DNA of 64,000 nt from NCBI GenBank assembly GCA_017516865.1, contig JAFXAU010000030.1, forward strand, positions 1 through 64,000, given 5' to 3'. The notes under the pieces were generated by a model, which was given only the letters and a program-made list of their open reading frames with translations, ran no database searches and was not told the origin of the DNA. The position numbers and the translations under genes were made by a program. Below, one piece after another: positions 18,599 to 26,630 of the stretch. The DNA is from Bacteroidales bacterium. Its GTDB lineage: Bacteria; Bacteroidota; Bacteroidia; Bacteroidales; UBA1715. Within the stretch, counting starts at the first letter, position 1; each line of letters starts with the position of its first letter.

Positions 18599-19876
18599 AT
18601 GAGTGCATATAAGACAAGAATTGCAGACCAAATGTTGGTCGCAAGATTACGGCGAAAAGGGGCTGTTTTGATTGAAGGTCCCAAATGGTGTGGCAAAACC
18701 ACTACTGCCGAACAGCAGGCGGCAAGTGTTTTGTATATGGCTGACCCTATGCGGAAGCAACAGAATTTACAGGCGGCAAAAATCAATGTACAGCAACTGC
18801 TAATGGGTGAAACGCCTCGGCTTATTGACGAATGGCAAATTGCGCCATCGCTTTGGGATAGTGTGAGGTTTGAAGTTGACCATCGTGATGGCAAAGGGCA
18901 TTTTATACTCACAGGAAGCAGTGCGCCGCCTTCAATGGACGAGATATTTCATTCTGGCACAGGTCGTTTTGCTAAGTTGAAAATGCGCACCATGTCGCTT
19001 TTTGAATCAGGAGACTCAACGGGAATCGTGAGTTTGTCGGATTTATTTGCTGAAGAGAAGAAAAATCTTTTCGGGAATAGTACGATAGACATCAATCGTT
19101 TGGCGTATCTTATTTGTCGTGGCGGATGGCCAGGGGCGTTGGACATGGACGAAACGGACTCGCTTGCACAAGCATTTGATTACTATGACGTGGTATGCGA
19201 CAGTGACATATCGCGTGTTGACGAGGTTCAACGGGATTCTCAACGAGTGCGTTTGCTTATGCGTTCGTATGCCCGTCATCAGGGTACAATGGCAACTATC
19301 GGCACCATTCTCGAAGATATGAAGGCAAATGAAACCAGTAGTTTGTCAGATAATACTGTTTACGATTACATTAAGGCTCTTAAGAAAATCTTTGTGATAG
19401 AGGATATGCCAGCATGGAATCCAAACCTGCGAAGCAAGACGGCAATCCGTACAAGCGACAATCATTATTTTATTGACTCAAGCATAGCAGTAGCGGCATT
19501 GGGAGCAAGTCCCGATGACCTTCTAAACGATTTGCAAACAATGGGACTTCTATTTGAAACGCTTGCCGTACGCGACCTACGTGTATATGCCGATGCTTTG
19601 GACGGACAAGTGTATCACTACCGTGATAAAAAAGGATTGGAATGCGATGCCGTTGTTCATTTGCGAAACGGCTCGTACGGACTTATAGAAATAAAGCTTG
19701 GGGGCGACACCTTGATTGACGAGGGTGCAAAATCGCTCATCAATTTGGCTGCCGATATTGATACCACACGTATGAAATCGCCATCTTTTATGATGGTTCT
19801 AACAGGGATTGGAGATTTCCCATATCAGAGAGATGACGGAGTGTATGTGGTGCCGATAGGATGCTTGAAAGATTGA
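18599..19876 (+). CDS. AAA_14/DUF4143 ATP-binding protein
   Basis: 425 residues. The Walker A motif is GPKWCGKT at residues 27-34 and Walker B is LIDEWQ at 75-80, followed by a GHFILTGSSA sensor-like segment. Residues about 200-330 match the DUF4143 winged region. The C-terminus (ECDAVVHLRNGSYGLIEIKLGG) resembles a PD-(D/E)xK nuclease fold with its D ... E.K signature. This family is common in Bacteria and Archaea, is often multicopy, and has no agreed function. Links to defence or toxin-antitoxin loci have been suggested. The ATG at 18599 follows the 23-bp repeat array, and the Fic gene starts 99 bases downstream on the same strand. Confidence 0.85.
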   Translation: MSAYKTRIADQMLVARLRRKGAVLIEGPKWCGKTTTAEQQAASVLYMADPMRKQQNLQAAKINVQQLLMGETPRLIDEWQIAPSLWDSVRFEVDHRDGKGHFILTGSSAPPSMDEIFHSGTGRFAKLKMRTMSLFESGDSTGIVSLSDLFAEEKKNLFGNSTIDINRLAYLICRGGWPGALDMDETDSLAQAFDYYDVVCDSDISRVDEVQRDSQRVRLLMRSYARHQGTMATIGTILEDMKANETSSLSDNTVYDYIKALKKIFVIEDMPAWNPNLRSKTAIRTSDNHYFIDSSIAVAALGASPDDLLNDLQTMGLLFETLAVRDLRVYADALDGQVYHYRDKKGLECDAVVHLRNGSYGLIEIKLGGDTLIDEGAKSLINLAADIDTTRMKSPSFMMVLTGIGDFPYQRDDGVYVVPIGCLKD

Positions 19877-19975
19877 TGTTTTACGATAAATTTTCGGATT
19901 TCCAGATTAGGTTGGTAACTAAAAATTCGTTACTTTTACAATCAAATAAAACACATCGGGAAGCATATTGGCAAA

Positions 19976-20965
19976 ATGAAAAAAGAAGAACTATACACAC
20001 CACCTTTTACGATAACGGACGAAATCACTTCCCTTGTTATAGCAATAGGAGAAGCAGTAGGACGATTGAGCGTTACATCGAATAATGTTCCATCGCCTCA
20101 TTTGCGCAAGGAGAATCGTATAAAAACAATACAATCGTCATTGGCCATTGAAAATAATACACTATCGGTTGAACAGGTTACGGCAATCATTGAAGGCAAG
20201 CGGGTACTTGGAGCACCAAACGAAATCAAAGAAGTGAAAAACGCTGTTGATGCATATGAATTGTTGTTTGAGCTGAATCCGTTCAAAGAGAAAGACCTCT
20301 TGCGTGCCCACAAACTTATGATGTCTGATTTGGTTCGCGAAAATGGCAGATTTAGAAGTGGCGGTGTGGGGGTATTTGGCGAGCAAGGACTTGTTCATTT
20401 AGCACCGCCAGCAATACGTGTGCCGTCTTTGATTGGTGACTTGTTGCATTGGGCAAAAACCACTAAAACACATCCACTTATTTGTTCTTGTGTGTTTCAT
20501 TATGAATTTGAATTTATTCACCCTTTTGCCGACGGTAATGGACGTATGGGGCGTATGTGGCAAACACTTTTGTTGATGCAGTGGAATCCTATTTTCGCTT
20601 GGATTCCTGTAGAAACCATAGTAAAAGAACATCAGCAAGAATACTACAATGCCATTGCTTTGTGCGACAAACAAGGTGAAAGCACATCTTTCGTTTCATT
20701 TATGTTGCGTTGCCTCTATTCGGCATTGCAAGATTTTCAGAAAAGTGATACAGAAAGTAGTACAGAAGGTGGTACAGAAAAAACGGTAGATAAAATAATT
20801 CAATTAATAAAAGTCAATCCGCAAATTACCTCACGTGCGATTGCACAAAAACTTTCTATGGCACATAGCGGTGTTGCAAAACACTTACGTAATATGCAAA
20901 ACTCAGGTATTATTCGTCGCGTTGGCCCCCAAAAAGGCGGTCATTGGGAAGTGGTTGGGAAATGA
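19976..20965 (+). CDS. Fic-domain AMPylating enzyme with inhibitory motif and C-terminal winged helix
   Basis: 329 residues. The catalytic loop HPFADGNGRMGR (His182) matches the Fic consensus HxFx(D/E)GNGRxxR, so transfer of AMP or another nucleotide onto a hydroxyl side chain of a target protein is likely. An inhibitory helix motif SLAIEN (residues 55-60, consensus [S/T]xxxE[G/N]) lies ahead of the Fic core, making this an intramolecularly auto-inhibited (class II) Fic protein. Residues about 265-329 form a helix-turn-helix with AIAQKLSMAHSGVAKHL, typical of this subfamily and suggesting DNA binding. A low-complexity Ser/Thr/Glu linker precedes it. The target is unknown. Confidence 0.9.
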   Translation: MKKEELYTPPFTITDEITSLVIAIGEAVGRLSVTSNNVPSPHLRKENRIKTIQSSLAIENNTLSVEQVTAIIEGKRVLGAPNEIKEVKNAVDAYELLFELNPFKEKDLLRAHKLMMSDLVRENGRFRSGGVGVFGEQGLVHLAPPAIRVPSLIGDLLHWAKTTKTHPLICSCVFHYEFEFIHPFADGNGRMGRMWQTLLLMQWNPIFAWIPVETIVKEHQQEYYNAIALCDKQGESTSFVSFMLRCLYSALQDFQKSDTESSTEGGTEKTVDKIIQLIKVNPQITSRAIAQKLSMAHSGVAKHLRNMQNSGIIRRVGPQKGGHWEVVGK

Positions 20966-21025
20966 AAAATCGCTCGAAAAAGTTCCTAATAAAAAGTGCC
21001 AGATGAATGTTTAGGGGAATAGAAT

Positions 21026-21052
21026 CAACTGGTTACAATTTGTAACCAGTTG
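21026..21052. terminator. perfect 27-bp palindrome between convergent fic and ahcY
   Basis: Two 13-base arms (CAACTGGTTACAA and its exact reverse complement) flank one central base. It sits between convergent genes, 61 bases after the fic stop. A hairpin or cruciform could stop transcription from both sides, although no strong T-run follows. A protein-binding operator is the alternative. Confidence 0.5.
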
Positions 21053-21096
21053 AGATTGTTTGCCAGCGAGCATAAAATTATGCAATATTATTGTAA

Positions 21097-21201
21097 AGAA
21101 GTCTTAATTCGGTACGTATTTCGGGAAAGGTTAATGAAATCTTTAGCTCTGTATTTAGACCTGGCACTTCAACGCCTTTAGTGAACGACATTGATTTTTA
21201 G
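21097..21201 (+). other. possible remnant of a coding sequence (fragment only)
   Basis: A 34-codon stretch bounded by stops has protein-like composition (KVNEIFSSVFRPGTSTPLVN) but no start codon and no recognised family. It lies in the 285-base gap between fic and ahcY. It may be a decayed gene end or chance. Nothing else but the palindrome was seen in this gap. Confidence 0.2.
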
Positions 21202-21250
21202 CCGAGCGGGTCCGTCGGCATTGCGTTTTTGTTTGACAAATCTATAACGA

Positions 21251-22684
21251 TTAGTATTTGTAAATATCCGATTTATATGGACCTTCGATAGGAACGCCAA
21301 GATATTCGGATTGTTTCTTGGTAAGTTTTGTGAGTTTCACGCCAAGTTTGTCAAGGTGGAGACGGGCAACTTTCTCGTCGAGTTTCTTCGGCAAGGTGTA
21401 AACCTTGGTCTCGTAATTCTTGTTGTTGGTGAACAACTCAATTTGTGCCAACGTTTGGTTAGTAAACGATGCCGACATCACGAAACTTGGGTGTCCTGTC
21501 GCACAGCCGAGATTCAACAAACGACCTTCTGCCAAAATCAACACGCTGTGACCGTCGGGGAACGTCCATTGGTCGTATTGCGGTTTGATGTTTTTCTTCT
21601 TAATGCCCGGAATCTTCGCCAATTCAGCCATCTGGATTTCGTTGTCGAAGTGACCGATGTTGCCCACAATTGCCATATTTTTCATCTTGCTCATGTGTTC
21701 GGCAGTAATGATGTCGCAGTCACCAGTGGTCGTAACATATATGTCACCGTATTCCAAAGTGTCTTCAACCGTAAGCACTTGGTAACCTTCCATCGACGCC
21801 TGCAATGCACAGATTGGGTCGATTTCCGTAACAATCACACGTGCGCCTTGTCCGCGGAGCGATTGTGCGCAGCCTTTACCAACGTCGCCGTAACCGCAGA
21901 CTACGGCAACCTTGCCAGCCAACATCACGTCGGTGGCACGCATAATGCCGTCGGTCAACGAGTGGCGACAACCATACAAGTTGTCGAATTTCGATTTTGT
22001 AACCGAGTCGTTCACGTTGATGGCTGGGAACGGAAGAATGCCCTGTTCTGCCATTTGATACAAGCGGTGAACGCCAGTGGTTGTTTCTTCAGAAACGCCT
22101 ATGATATTTTTCTTTTTGTTCGTCCAGAATTGCGGATCCTGCTTCATTGTTTCGCGGCACAAGTCAAGAATCACGCCCCATTCTTCGGAATCCGTCTCAG
22201 GGTTGAAATCAGGAACTTTGCCTTCGGCCTCGAACAGAGAACCGCGAACCACGATGAGCGTAGCGTCGCCGCCGTCGTCAAGAATCATTGTAGGACCAGA
22301 GCCGTCGGGCCACGTTAGTGCTTTTTTCGTGCATTCCCAATATTCTTTCAGCGTTTCGCCTTTCCAAGCGAAAACGGGTGTACCTTTCGGATTGTCGATT
22401 GTGCCGTTTTTGCCAACCACAACTGCGGCAGCGGCGTGGTCCTGTGTTGAGAAAATGTTGCACGAAGCCCAACGAACGTCGGCGCCGAGTTCCACCAATG
22501 TTTCAATAAGAATCGCCGTTTGCACCGTCATGTGCAACGAGCCGCTGATTTTTGCGCCGGCAAGCGGTTTCTGACCTTTGTATTCCGCACGGAGAGCCAT
22601 AAGTCCCGGCATTTCAATTTCAGCCAAATCAAGTTCCTTGCGTCCCCATTCGGCCAATTTGATGTCTGCTACTTTGTATTCCAT
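21251..22684 (-). CDS. ahcY: S-adenosyl-L-homocysteine hydrolase
   Basis: 477 residues, full length for the family. It hydrolyses S-adenosylhomocysteine to adenosine and homocysteine and so removes the inhibitor of SAM-dependent methyltransferases. Visible motifs are [17 protein letters not shown] (substrate domain), [14 protein letters not shown], the NAD-binding [15 protein letters not shown] near residue 265, [10 protein letters not shown], and the C-terminal PYKSDIYKY tail that closes the NAD site of the neighbouring subunit. It starts at the ATG at 22684. A TATTTTTG -7 box at 22717-22710 gives it its own promoter. Confidence 0.97.
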   Translation of the reverse strand: MEYKVADIKLAEWGRKELDLAEIEMPGLMALRAEYKGQKPLAGAKISGSLHMTVQTAILIETLVELGADVRWASCNIFSTQDHAAAAVVVGKNGTIDNPKGTPVFAWKGETLKEYWECTKKALTWPDGSGPTMILDDGGDATLIVVRGSLFEAEGKVPDFNPETDSEEWGVILDLCRETMKQDPQFWTNKKKNIIGVSEETTTGVHRLYQMAEQGILPFPAINVNDSVTKSKFDNLYGCRHSLTDGIMRATDVMLAGKVAVVCGYGDVGKGCAQSLRGQGARVIVTEIDPICALQASMEGYQVLTVEDTLEYGDIYVTTTGDCDIITAEHMSKMKNMAIVGNIGHFDNEIQMAELAKIPGIKKKNIKPQYDQWTFPDGHSVLILAEGRLLNLGCATGHPSFVMSASFTNQTLAQIELFTNNKNYETKVYTLPKKLDEKVARLHLDKLGVKLTKLTKKQSEYLGVPIEGPYKSDIYKY

Positions 22685-22709
22685 AAATTGCTTTTAATTT
22701 TTTGACGTG

Positions 22710-22717
22710 CAAAAATA
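22710..22717 (-). promoter_or_regulatory. -7 promoter element of ahcY
   Basis: TATTTTTG read leftwards, 25 bases ahead of the ahcY ATG. No TTG box at the standard spacing was found. Confidence 0.4.
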
Positions 22718-22767
22718 CAAAATTGCTTCTAAAATCATAATTCTGCAAACGTAATTCACCGATACGT

Positions 22768-23880
22768 TCAATGCACTCCCGCAATAAGTTCATTATATAG
22801 CCCTACGACTTTTGCCGATTCTCTCTCCCAGCAAAGTTCCTCCGAAGCGCGAATATAACCTTTTTGATATTCCATTGTCTCGTCGCAGATAATTTTCTCC
22901 AATAGTTGTGCTAACACTTGTGGCGAACGTTCTTTTAAAATTTCTCCACATTTGTAACTCGACACAATTTCCGACATTTCAGGTAAATTCGAAACCACCA
23001 CCGGCTTCCCCGCCTGAATGTAGTCGAACAATTTATTTGGCAGAGCAAACCGATAGTTCTTCCCTAAATCTTCTTCCAGCGAAATACCAACGCTTGCCAA
23101 AGCAGTATATTTCGCCAAATCCGAAAACGGCACTCTCCCGATAAAAACAATTCGGTCGCACCACGTTTTTTCTCGTGCATATTCTTTTAATTCATGGAAT
23201 TTGTCGCCGTCGCCCACGATAAGAAGGCAGGAATCCATCAGAAATTCCAAAGAATCAATGGCAAGTTCCAAACCACGTCCCACATTCAACGCGCCCTGAT
23301 AGAGAATGACATTTTGGGAAGGAAGTTGCACCGTGGCAGGAACAATTTCTTCAGTTTTTCGAAACGGAACATTCCGCACAACTTGCATATTTATGTTGTA
23401 TAAATTTCTGTATTCTTCTGAAATAGACTTACATACAGTCATACAATGGTGCAATTTTGGTAAAATATGCCGTTCTATCGAAATCCAGATTGATTTCTTA
23501 ACTGGTTTTCCAATCAATTCGGGCACTTCGGTGAAAAATTCATGACTGTCGTAAACAATTTCTTTTCTGCGTAATTTCACTGCAAGATATACGCCCAACA
23601 ACGTGTCGAGGTCGTTTGCCGTGGCAATGTCATAACGAGAAAAAAGCAAGAAAAGAAAATAACGAAGGTTCATTTCTGCATAAAACAAAAAACTTTTTCG
23701 GAACAAAAACCTCATCCGTTTCGTTTGGTACGGCACATTGGGCAAAGGAAGGCTCTGGGGCAATTTTCGACCAATGACAGTAACTTCATGACCGGCATTC
23801 GTCAGCGTAACGGCAACCCGATTGACACGGTTGTCACAAGCCAAATCATTACTGACGAACAGAAAAATCCTTTTCCCCAC
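22768..23880 (-). CDS. GT4-like glycosyltransferase
   Basis: 370 residues. The N-terminal Rossmann-like domain starts RIFLFVSNDLACDNRVNRVA, followed by AGHEVTVIGRK. The acceptor half holds YDSHEFFTEVPEL. The C-terminal GT-B domain has YQGALNVGRGLELAIDS, VGDGDKFHELK and LPNKLFDYIQAGKPVVVSN with its conserved acidic position. It should transfer a sugar from a nucleotide donor in cell-envelope glycan synthesis. Donor and acceptor cannot be inferred. The start is a GTG at 23880, supported by a -7 box just upstream and the lack of any nearby ATG. ahcY follows after 83 bases. Confidence 0.82.
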   Translation of the reverse strand: MGKRIFLFVSNDLACDNRVNRVAVTLTNAGHEVTVIGRKLPQSLPLPNVPYQTKRMRFLFRKSFLFYAEMNLRYFLFLLFSRYDIATANDLDTLLGVYLAVKLRRKEIVYDSHEFFTEVPELIGKPVKKSIWISIERHILPKLHHCMTVCKSISEEYRNLYNINMQVVRNVPFRKTEEIVPATVQLPSQNVILYQGALNVGRGLELAIDSLEFLMDSCLLIVGDGDKFHELKEYAREKTWCDRIVFIGRVPFSDLAKYTALASVGISLEEDLGKNYRFALPNKLFDYIQAGKPVVVSNLPEMSEIVSSYKCGEILKERSPQVLAQLLEKIICDETMEYQKGYIRASEELCWERESAKVVGLYNELIAGVH

Positions 23881-23894
23881 TTCTTTGTTTTTTA

Positions 23895-23902
23895 CAAAAA
23901 TA
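23895..23902 (-). promoter_or_regulatory. -7 promoter element of the glycosyltransferase
   Basis: TATTTTTG read leftwards ends 15 bases before the GTG start codon and supports it. Confidence 0.4.
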
Positions 23903-23939
23903 CCAAATAATTATGAATTACGCATTGAGGCATTACACA

Positions 23940-25850
23940 TTACAATTGTACCGTTATTCCCGCCCGCAATTGCATGCCGGGTTGTTCAATTCCTCCGTAG
24001 TCAAAATATTTTTCGCCGAATAAATTCGATACTTCTATAAATAATTTAGTAAAATCGTTTTCCCAATATGTTTGTAAATCGAGCAACGTAAACGGCTCGT
24101 ATTGAGCCGTGTTTCCATCTGCGCCAACGTATGTGCCGCTTCGCTCACGATACGAAAGTTGCCAGTTTGCACCCCAATGTTTGTATATTTTGTGGTTTAC
24201 GTCGAACGTAACTGAGTTGTGCAAATAATCCAATGCGTATTTGCTGACAAGCGTCCCCGAATGTTTGTCGAGTGTGCAGAATGCGTATGTGGCACCGACA
24301 GATTTTAGGAATTTCTTTGGGTTGTAACGTACCGATAACTCTGTACCAAAAGCATTTACATTGTCTATGTTCATACTTTTCCAAACTTCTTCCGACGGTG
24401 TCCGTGCCCAGTCAATTATATCTTTCCCGATTCGGTAATATGCTGATATTCTGTAGGTAAACTGTTCGGTAAGACCTTTCGCTCCAACTTCTGTTGTAAT
24501 GCTTTTTTCGGGACGCAAGTCGGGATTTGCAAGTTGAGTGGCACTTTTGTAGTACATGTCGGTGAAAGTAGGCAGGCGCACGGCATTGTTCACGTTTGCA
24601 TAGAGACGGCATGCCTGCGCGAATTTATATCCCATATTTATTCCCCAGCAGAAATTAGACTGAAACATTGTGTTGTAGTTCCCCGAAAAACCGACAGAAG
24701 TTGAGAATTTCCCGAACAAAAACGTCTGTTCTCCAAAATAATTCAGGTTAAGGCGATTTTTGCCATAGATGAAAAATATGCTGTCGCTTTCGGACGTAAA
24801 CGGAACTTTCTTGTTTTCTGCAAGAGAATCACCGAGTACATTACTAATAATGTGTTCGTTACGTAATTCAACACCCAACGTCGTTTTTCCATATTTGCCA
24901 AAGAAAGCCGATTTTACATTTCCACCCGAAACTTGCGAGATGTGATAATTATGTTTTGTGTACCACGCCGGAGCATCCGTCATGTCGCGGAACAATTGAA
25001 ATTCGTCGTAGTGAGCTCGATAAAACAAAGCTGACGAAACATTGAGCCGTTTAATCTGCTTTTCCCATTGAAATGCCGAAAGAAGCGTTTTGTCTTTTTC
25101 GTATTGATCGGGATATTTTAAGGAATAAAAAGAATTTGCTCCGAATTCTTTATTTTGAATGCCAATTTGGAAGTTGCAGTTGCCAATTTTTGAATCATGG
25201 TAACGAGTGTGAACAAAAGCGTTAACGAACGAATAATCAGTGTTTTGTATATAACCTTCCGAACGATTTTCCGAGATTGAAGCCGAAATCGTCCATTTGT
25301 CTTTTGTCAATCGTATGCCGGCGTGAGGCGAAAAATATCCGTCGCTGCCCCCACTCATGCCAACTTCCACGTTGTTGTCGGTTTTTTCGCAAGTAACAAT
25401 GTTGATTGCCCCGCTGAACGACGAAAGCCCGAATACGTTCATCGACGTGCCTTGCAGGACCTCAATTCTATCGACAATGGAAATGTCGATGGGAATATCA
25501 AGATTTTGGTGACCAGTCTGCGGATCGGTAATGTTTATGCCATTTAGCAGAACGATAACTTGGTCGAACGTTCCTCCGCGAACAGACATGTCGGCTTGCA
25601 CACCATTCGTTCCACGTGAACGGACGTCAACTCCCGGCAAATAGTCGAGCAAATCGCTTACCGTTCTAACCGGCATGGCGGCAATCTCTTGTTTCGACAA
25701 CGTGGTGACAATTCGAAATGATTCAGACGCAAGCGATGACATCTTCTTTTCTATTTCCACCGTTTCTACATTCACTGTCAAGGTGTCTTCCTGACAATAC
25801 GAACTCAGCGACAACAGTGTCGCTCCAAAAAATAAACCTAATCTTTTCAT
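23940..25850 (-). CDS. BtuB-like TonB-dependent outer membrane receptor
   Basis: 636 residues from the ATG at 25850 with a signal peptide (MKRLGLFFGATLLSLSSYC, then QEDT). A plug domain follows: VRTVSDLLDYLPGVDVRSRG, VRGGTFDQVIVLLNGI, RIEVLQGTSMNVFGLSSFSGAINIVT (shown in parts). A 22-strand barrel comes next, with ANVNNAVRLPTFTDMYYKS and RPEKS motifs. It ends in an aromatic/hydrophobic strand (LRAGITVQL). The size and plug match vitamin B12-type or small siderophore-type receptors, not SusC. The frame is open for another 148 codons upstream, but that segment lacks a receptor signature and includes a terminator hairpin, so I start here. Regulation appears to act through the leader. Confidence 0.85.
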   Translation of the reverse strand: MKRLGLFFGATLLSLSSYCQEDTLTVNVETVEIEKKMSSLASESFRIVTTLSKQEIAAMPVRTVSDLLDYLPGVDVRSRGTNGVQADMSVRGGTFDQVIVLLNGINITDPQTGHQNLDIPIDISIVDRIEVLQGTSMNVFGLSSFSGAINIVTCEKTDNNVEVGMSGGSDGYFSPHAGIRLTKDKWTISASISENRSEGYIQNTDYSFVNAFVHTRYHDSKIGNCNFQIGIQNKEFGANSFYSLKYPDQYEKDKTLLSAFQWEKQIKRLNVSSALFYRAHYDEFQLFRDMTDAPAWYTKHNYHISQVSGGNVKSAFFGKYGKTTLGVELRNEHIISNVLGDSLAENKKVPFTSESDSIFFIYGKNRLNLNYFGEQTFLFGKFSTSVGFSGNYNTMFQSNFCWGINMGYKFAQACRLYANVNNAVRLPTFTDMYYKSATQLANPDLRPEKSITTEVGAKGLTEQFTYRISAYYRIGKDIIDWARTPSEEVWKSMNIDNVNAFGTELSVRYNPKKFLKSVGATYAFCTLDKHSGTLVSKYALDYLHNSVTFDVNHKIYKHWGANWQLSYRERSGTYVGADGNTAQYEPFTLLDLQTYWENDFTKLFIEVSNLFGEKYFDYGGIEQPGMQLRAGITVQL

Positions 25851-26231
25851 TGTATTATAAAATAAAAAACCTATTCCCTCCGCACTGGAGGAAATAGGTT
25901 GTAAACAGTTTCCGTTACGTAAATTACACGAGGCAGGAAGAACGGTATTTTGGCTAAGAGAAAGACACGTCAACAGAGCGTCCTGCTGCTGTATGAGACT
26001 ATCTCCGTCATCGCTGGAAGATTCGGAATCTAAATCTCCTTCGCTTTTAGCCAGAAAAGCCGGCAACAAGTTCAAACTGAGATGTTTGTCACGTAACAAT
26101 CCATCTGCCACGTCAGTATGCAAGTGTCCTATGGAAACTTGCTTGCCAATACTCATAAACGCAGAATACCCTGCACGGTTCCATCGTCTGAACCGAAACG
26201 TTTGTTTTGTATATGAGTAAATCCGCTTCAT
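25851..26231 (-). promoter_or_regulatory. receptor leader with in-frame upstream ORF and attenuator; possible cobalamin-responsive element
   Basis: Between the -7 box at 26253 and the receptor ATG lies a leader of about 390 bases. It contains an ATG at 26231 (MKRIYSYTKQTFRFRRWNR) whose frame stays open, without a stop, straight into the receptor. The segment FRRWNRAGYSAFMSIGKQV followed by SIGHLH looks like a conserved small-protein motif that I associate, from memory only, with TonB receptor leaders in Bacteroidales. A B12-box-like stretch (AGCCAAAATACC ... TGCC, 25955-25932) and a terminator just before the receptor suggest a cobalamin riboswitch. However, I could not find the canonical riboswitch core. 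A leader peptide plus attenuation is the alternative. Confidence 0.5.
25864..25900 (-). terminator. intrinsic terminator (attenuator) directly ahead of the TonB receptor
   Basis: On the minus strand AACCTATT (25900-25893) pairs with AATAGGTT (25875-25868). An inner GGAGG/CCTCC helix and a 5-base loop complete about 13 bp with one mismatch. A T-run follows at 25869-25864. The hairpin ends about 14 bases before the receptor ATG, so read-through must be controlled. Confidence 0.7.
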
Positions 26232-26245
26232 AGTATTTTCGCGGG

Positions 26246-26253
26246 CAAAAATA
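26246..26253 (-). promoter_or_regulatory. -7 promoter element of the TonB receptor leader
   Basis: TATTTTTG read leftwards, 15 bases ahead of the upstream ATG at 26231. It would start the long leader of the receptor gene. Confidence 0.45.
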
Positions 26254-26414
26254 GTGAAATTTTCCAATTTCTTCGCATAGTGTATAAAATACAATAAGAA
26301 GTGAAATTTTTCTCTTTGACTATCAATAAATTAACAACCGTTGTTAATTACTACCTGCAATCTCTTGTAACCAAACGGCTCTTCGCATAGTATTTTTATC
26401 AAAAGATTCAAATT

Positions 26415-26630
26415 ATGAAAAAATTATTTGTCTTTTCGGTTTTAGTAACTTTAATGGTTGGTTGCGGAACATCGGAAATCGATGTCATGGAAGCATACAA
26501 TCAAGGTCTGGAATCTGGCGAAATCAGCGGATTTAACGCTGGCTACGACAAAGGTAAGGATGCTGGTTACAACAAAGGTGTTGAAGAAGGTAAGAAATTG
26601 GCAAGACAAGAACTTACGTATCTTTACTAA
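26415..26630 (+). CDS. small lipoprotein with Gly-xxx-Gly repeats
   Basis: 71 residues. MKKLFVFSVLVTLMVGC ends in a lipobox (LMVGC), so Cys17 should be lipidated and the protein membrane anchored. The mature part is a short helix-like chain with glycines every four residues (GLESGEISGFNAGYDKG and on), a spacing seen in FliH-type and other helix-packing segments. No enzymatic function can be assigned. The stop overlaps the convergent methyltransferase stop by a few bases. Confidence 0.72.
   Translation: MKKLFVFSVLVTLMVGCGTSEIDVMEAYNQGLESGEISGFNAGYDKGKDAGYNKGVEEGKKLARQELTYLY

Noticed and set aside
23906..23945. GCATTGAGGCATTACACATTAC-like text and a similar stretch near 28970
   Set aside because: Such short AT-rich imperfect repeats are frequent between Bacteroidota genes and gave no clear structure here.
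25851..26294. TonB receptor read as one 784-residue protein
   Set aside because: The extension contains a terminator hairpin and the true signal peptide begins at 25850, so an N-terminal fusion would bury the signal.
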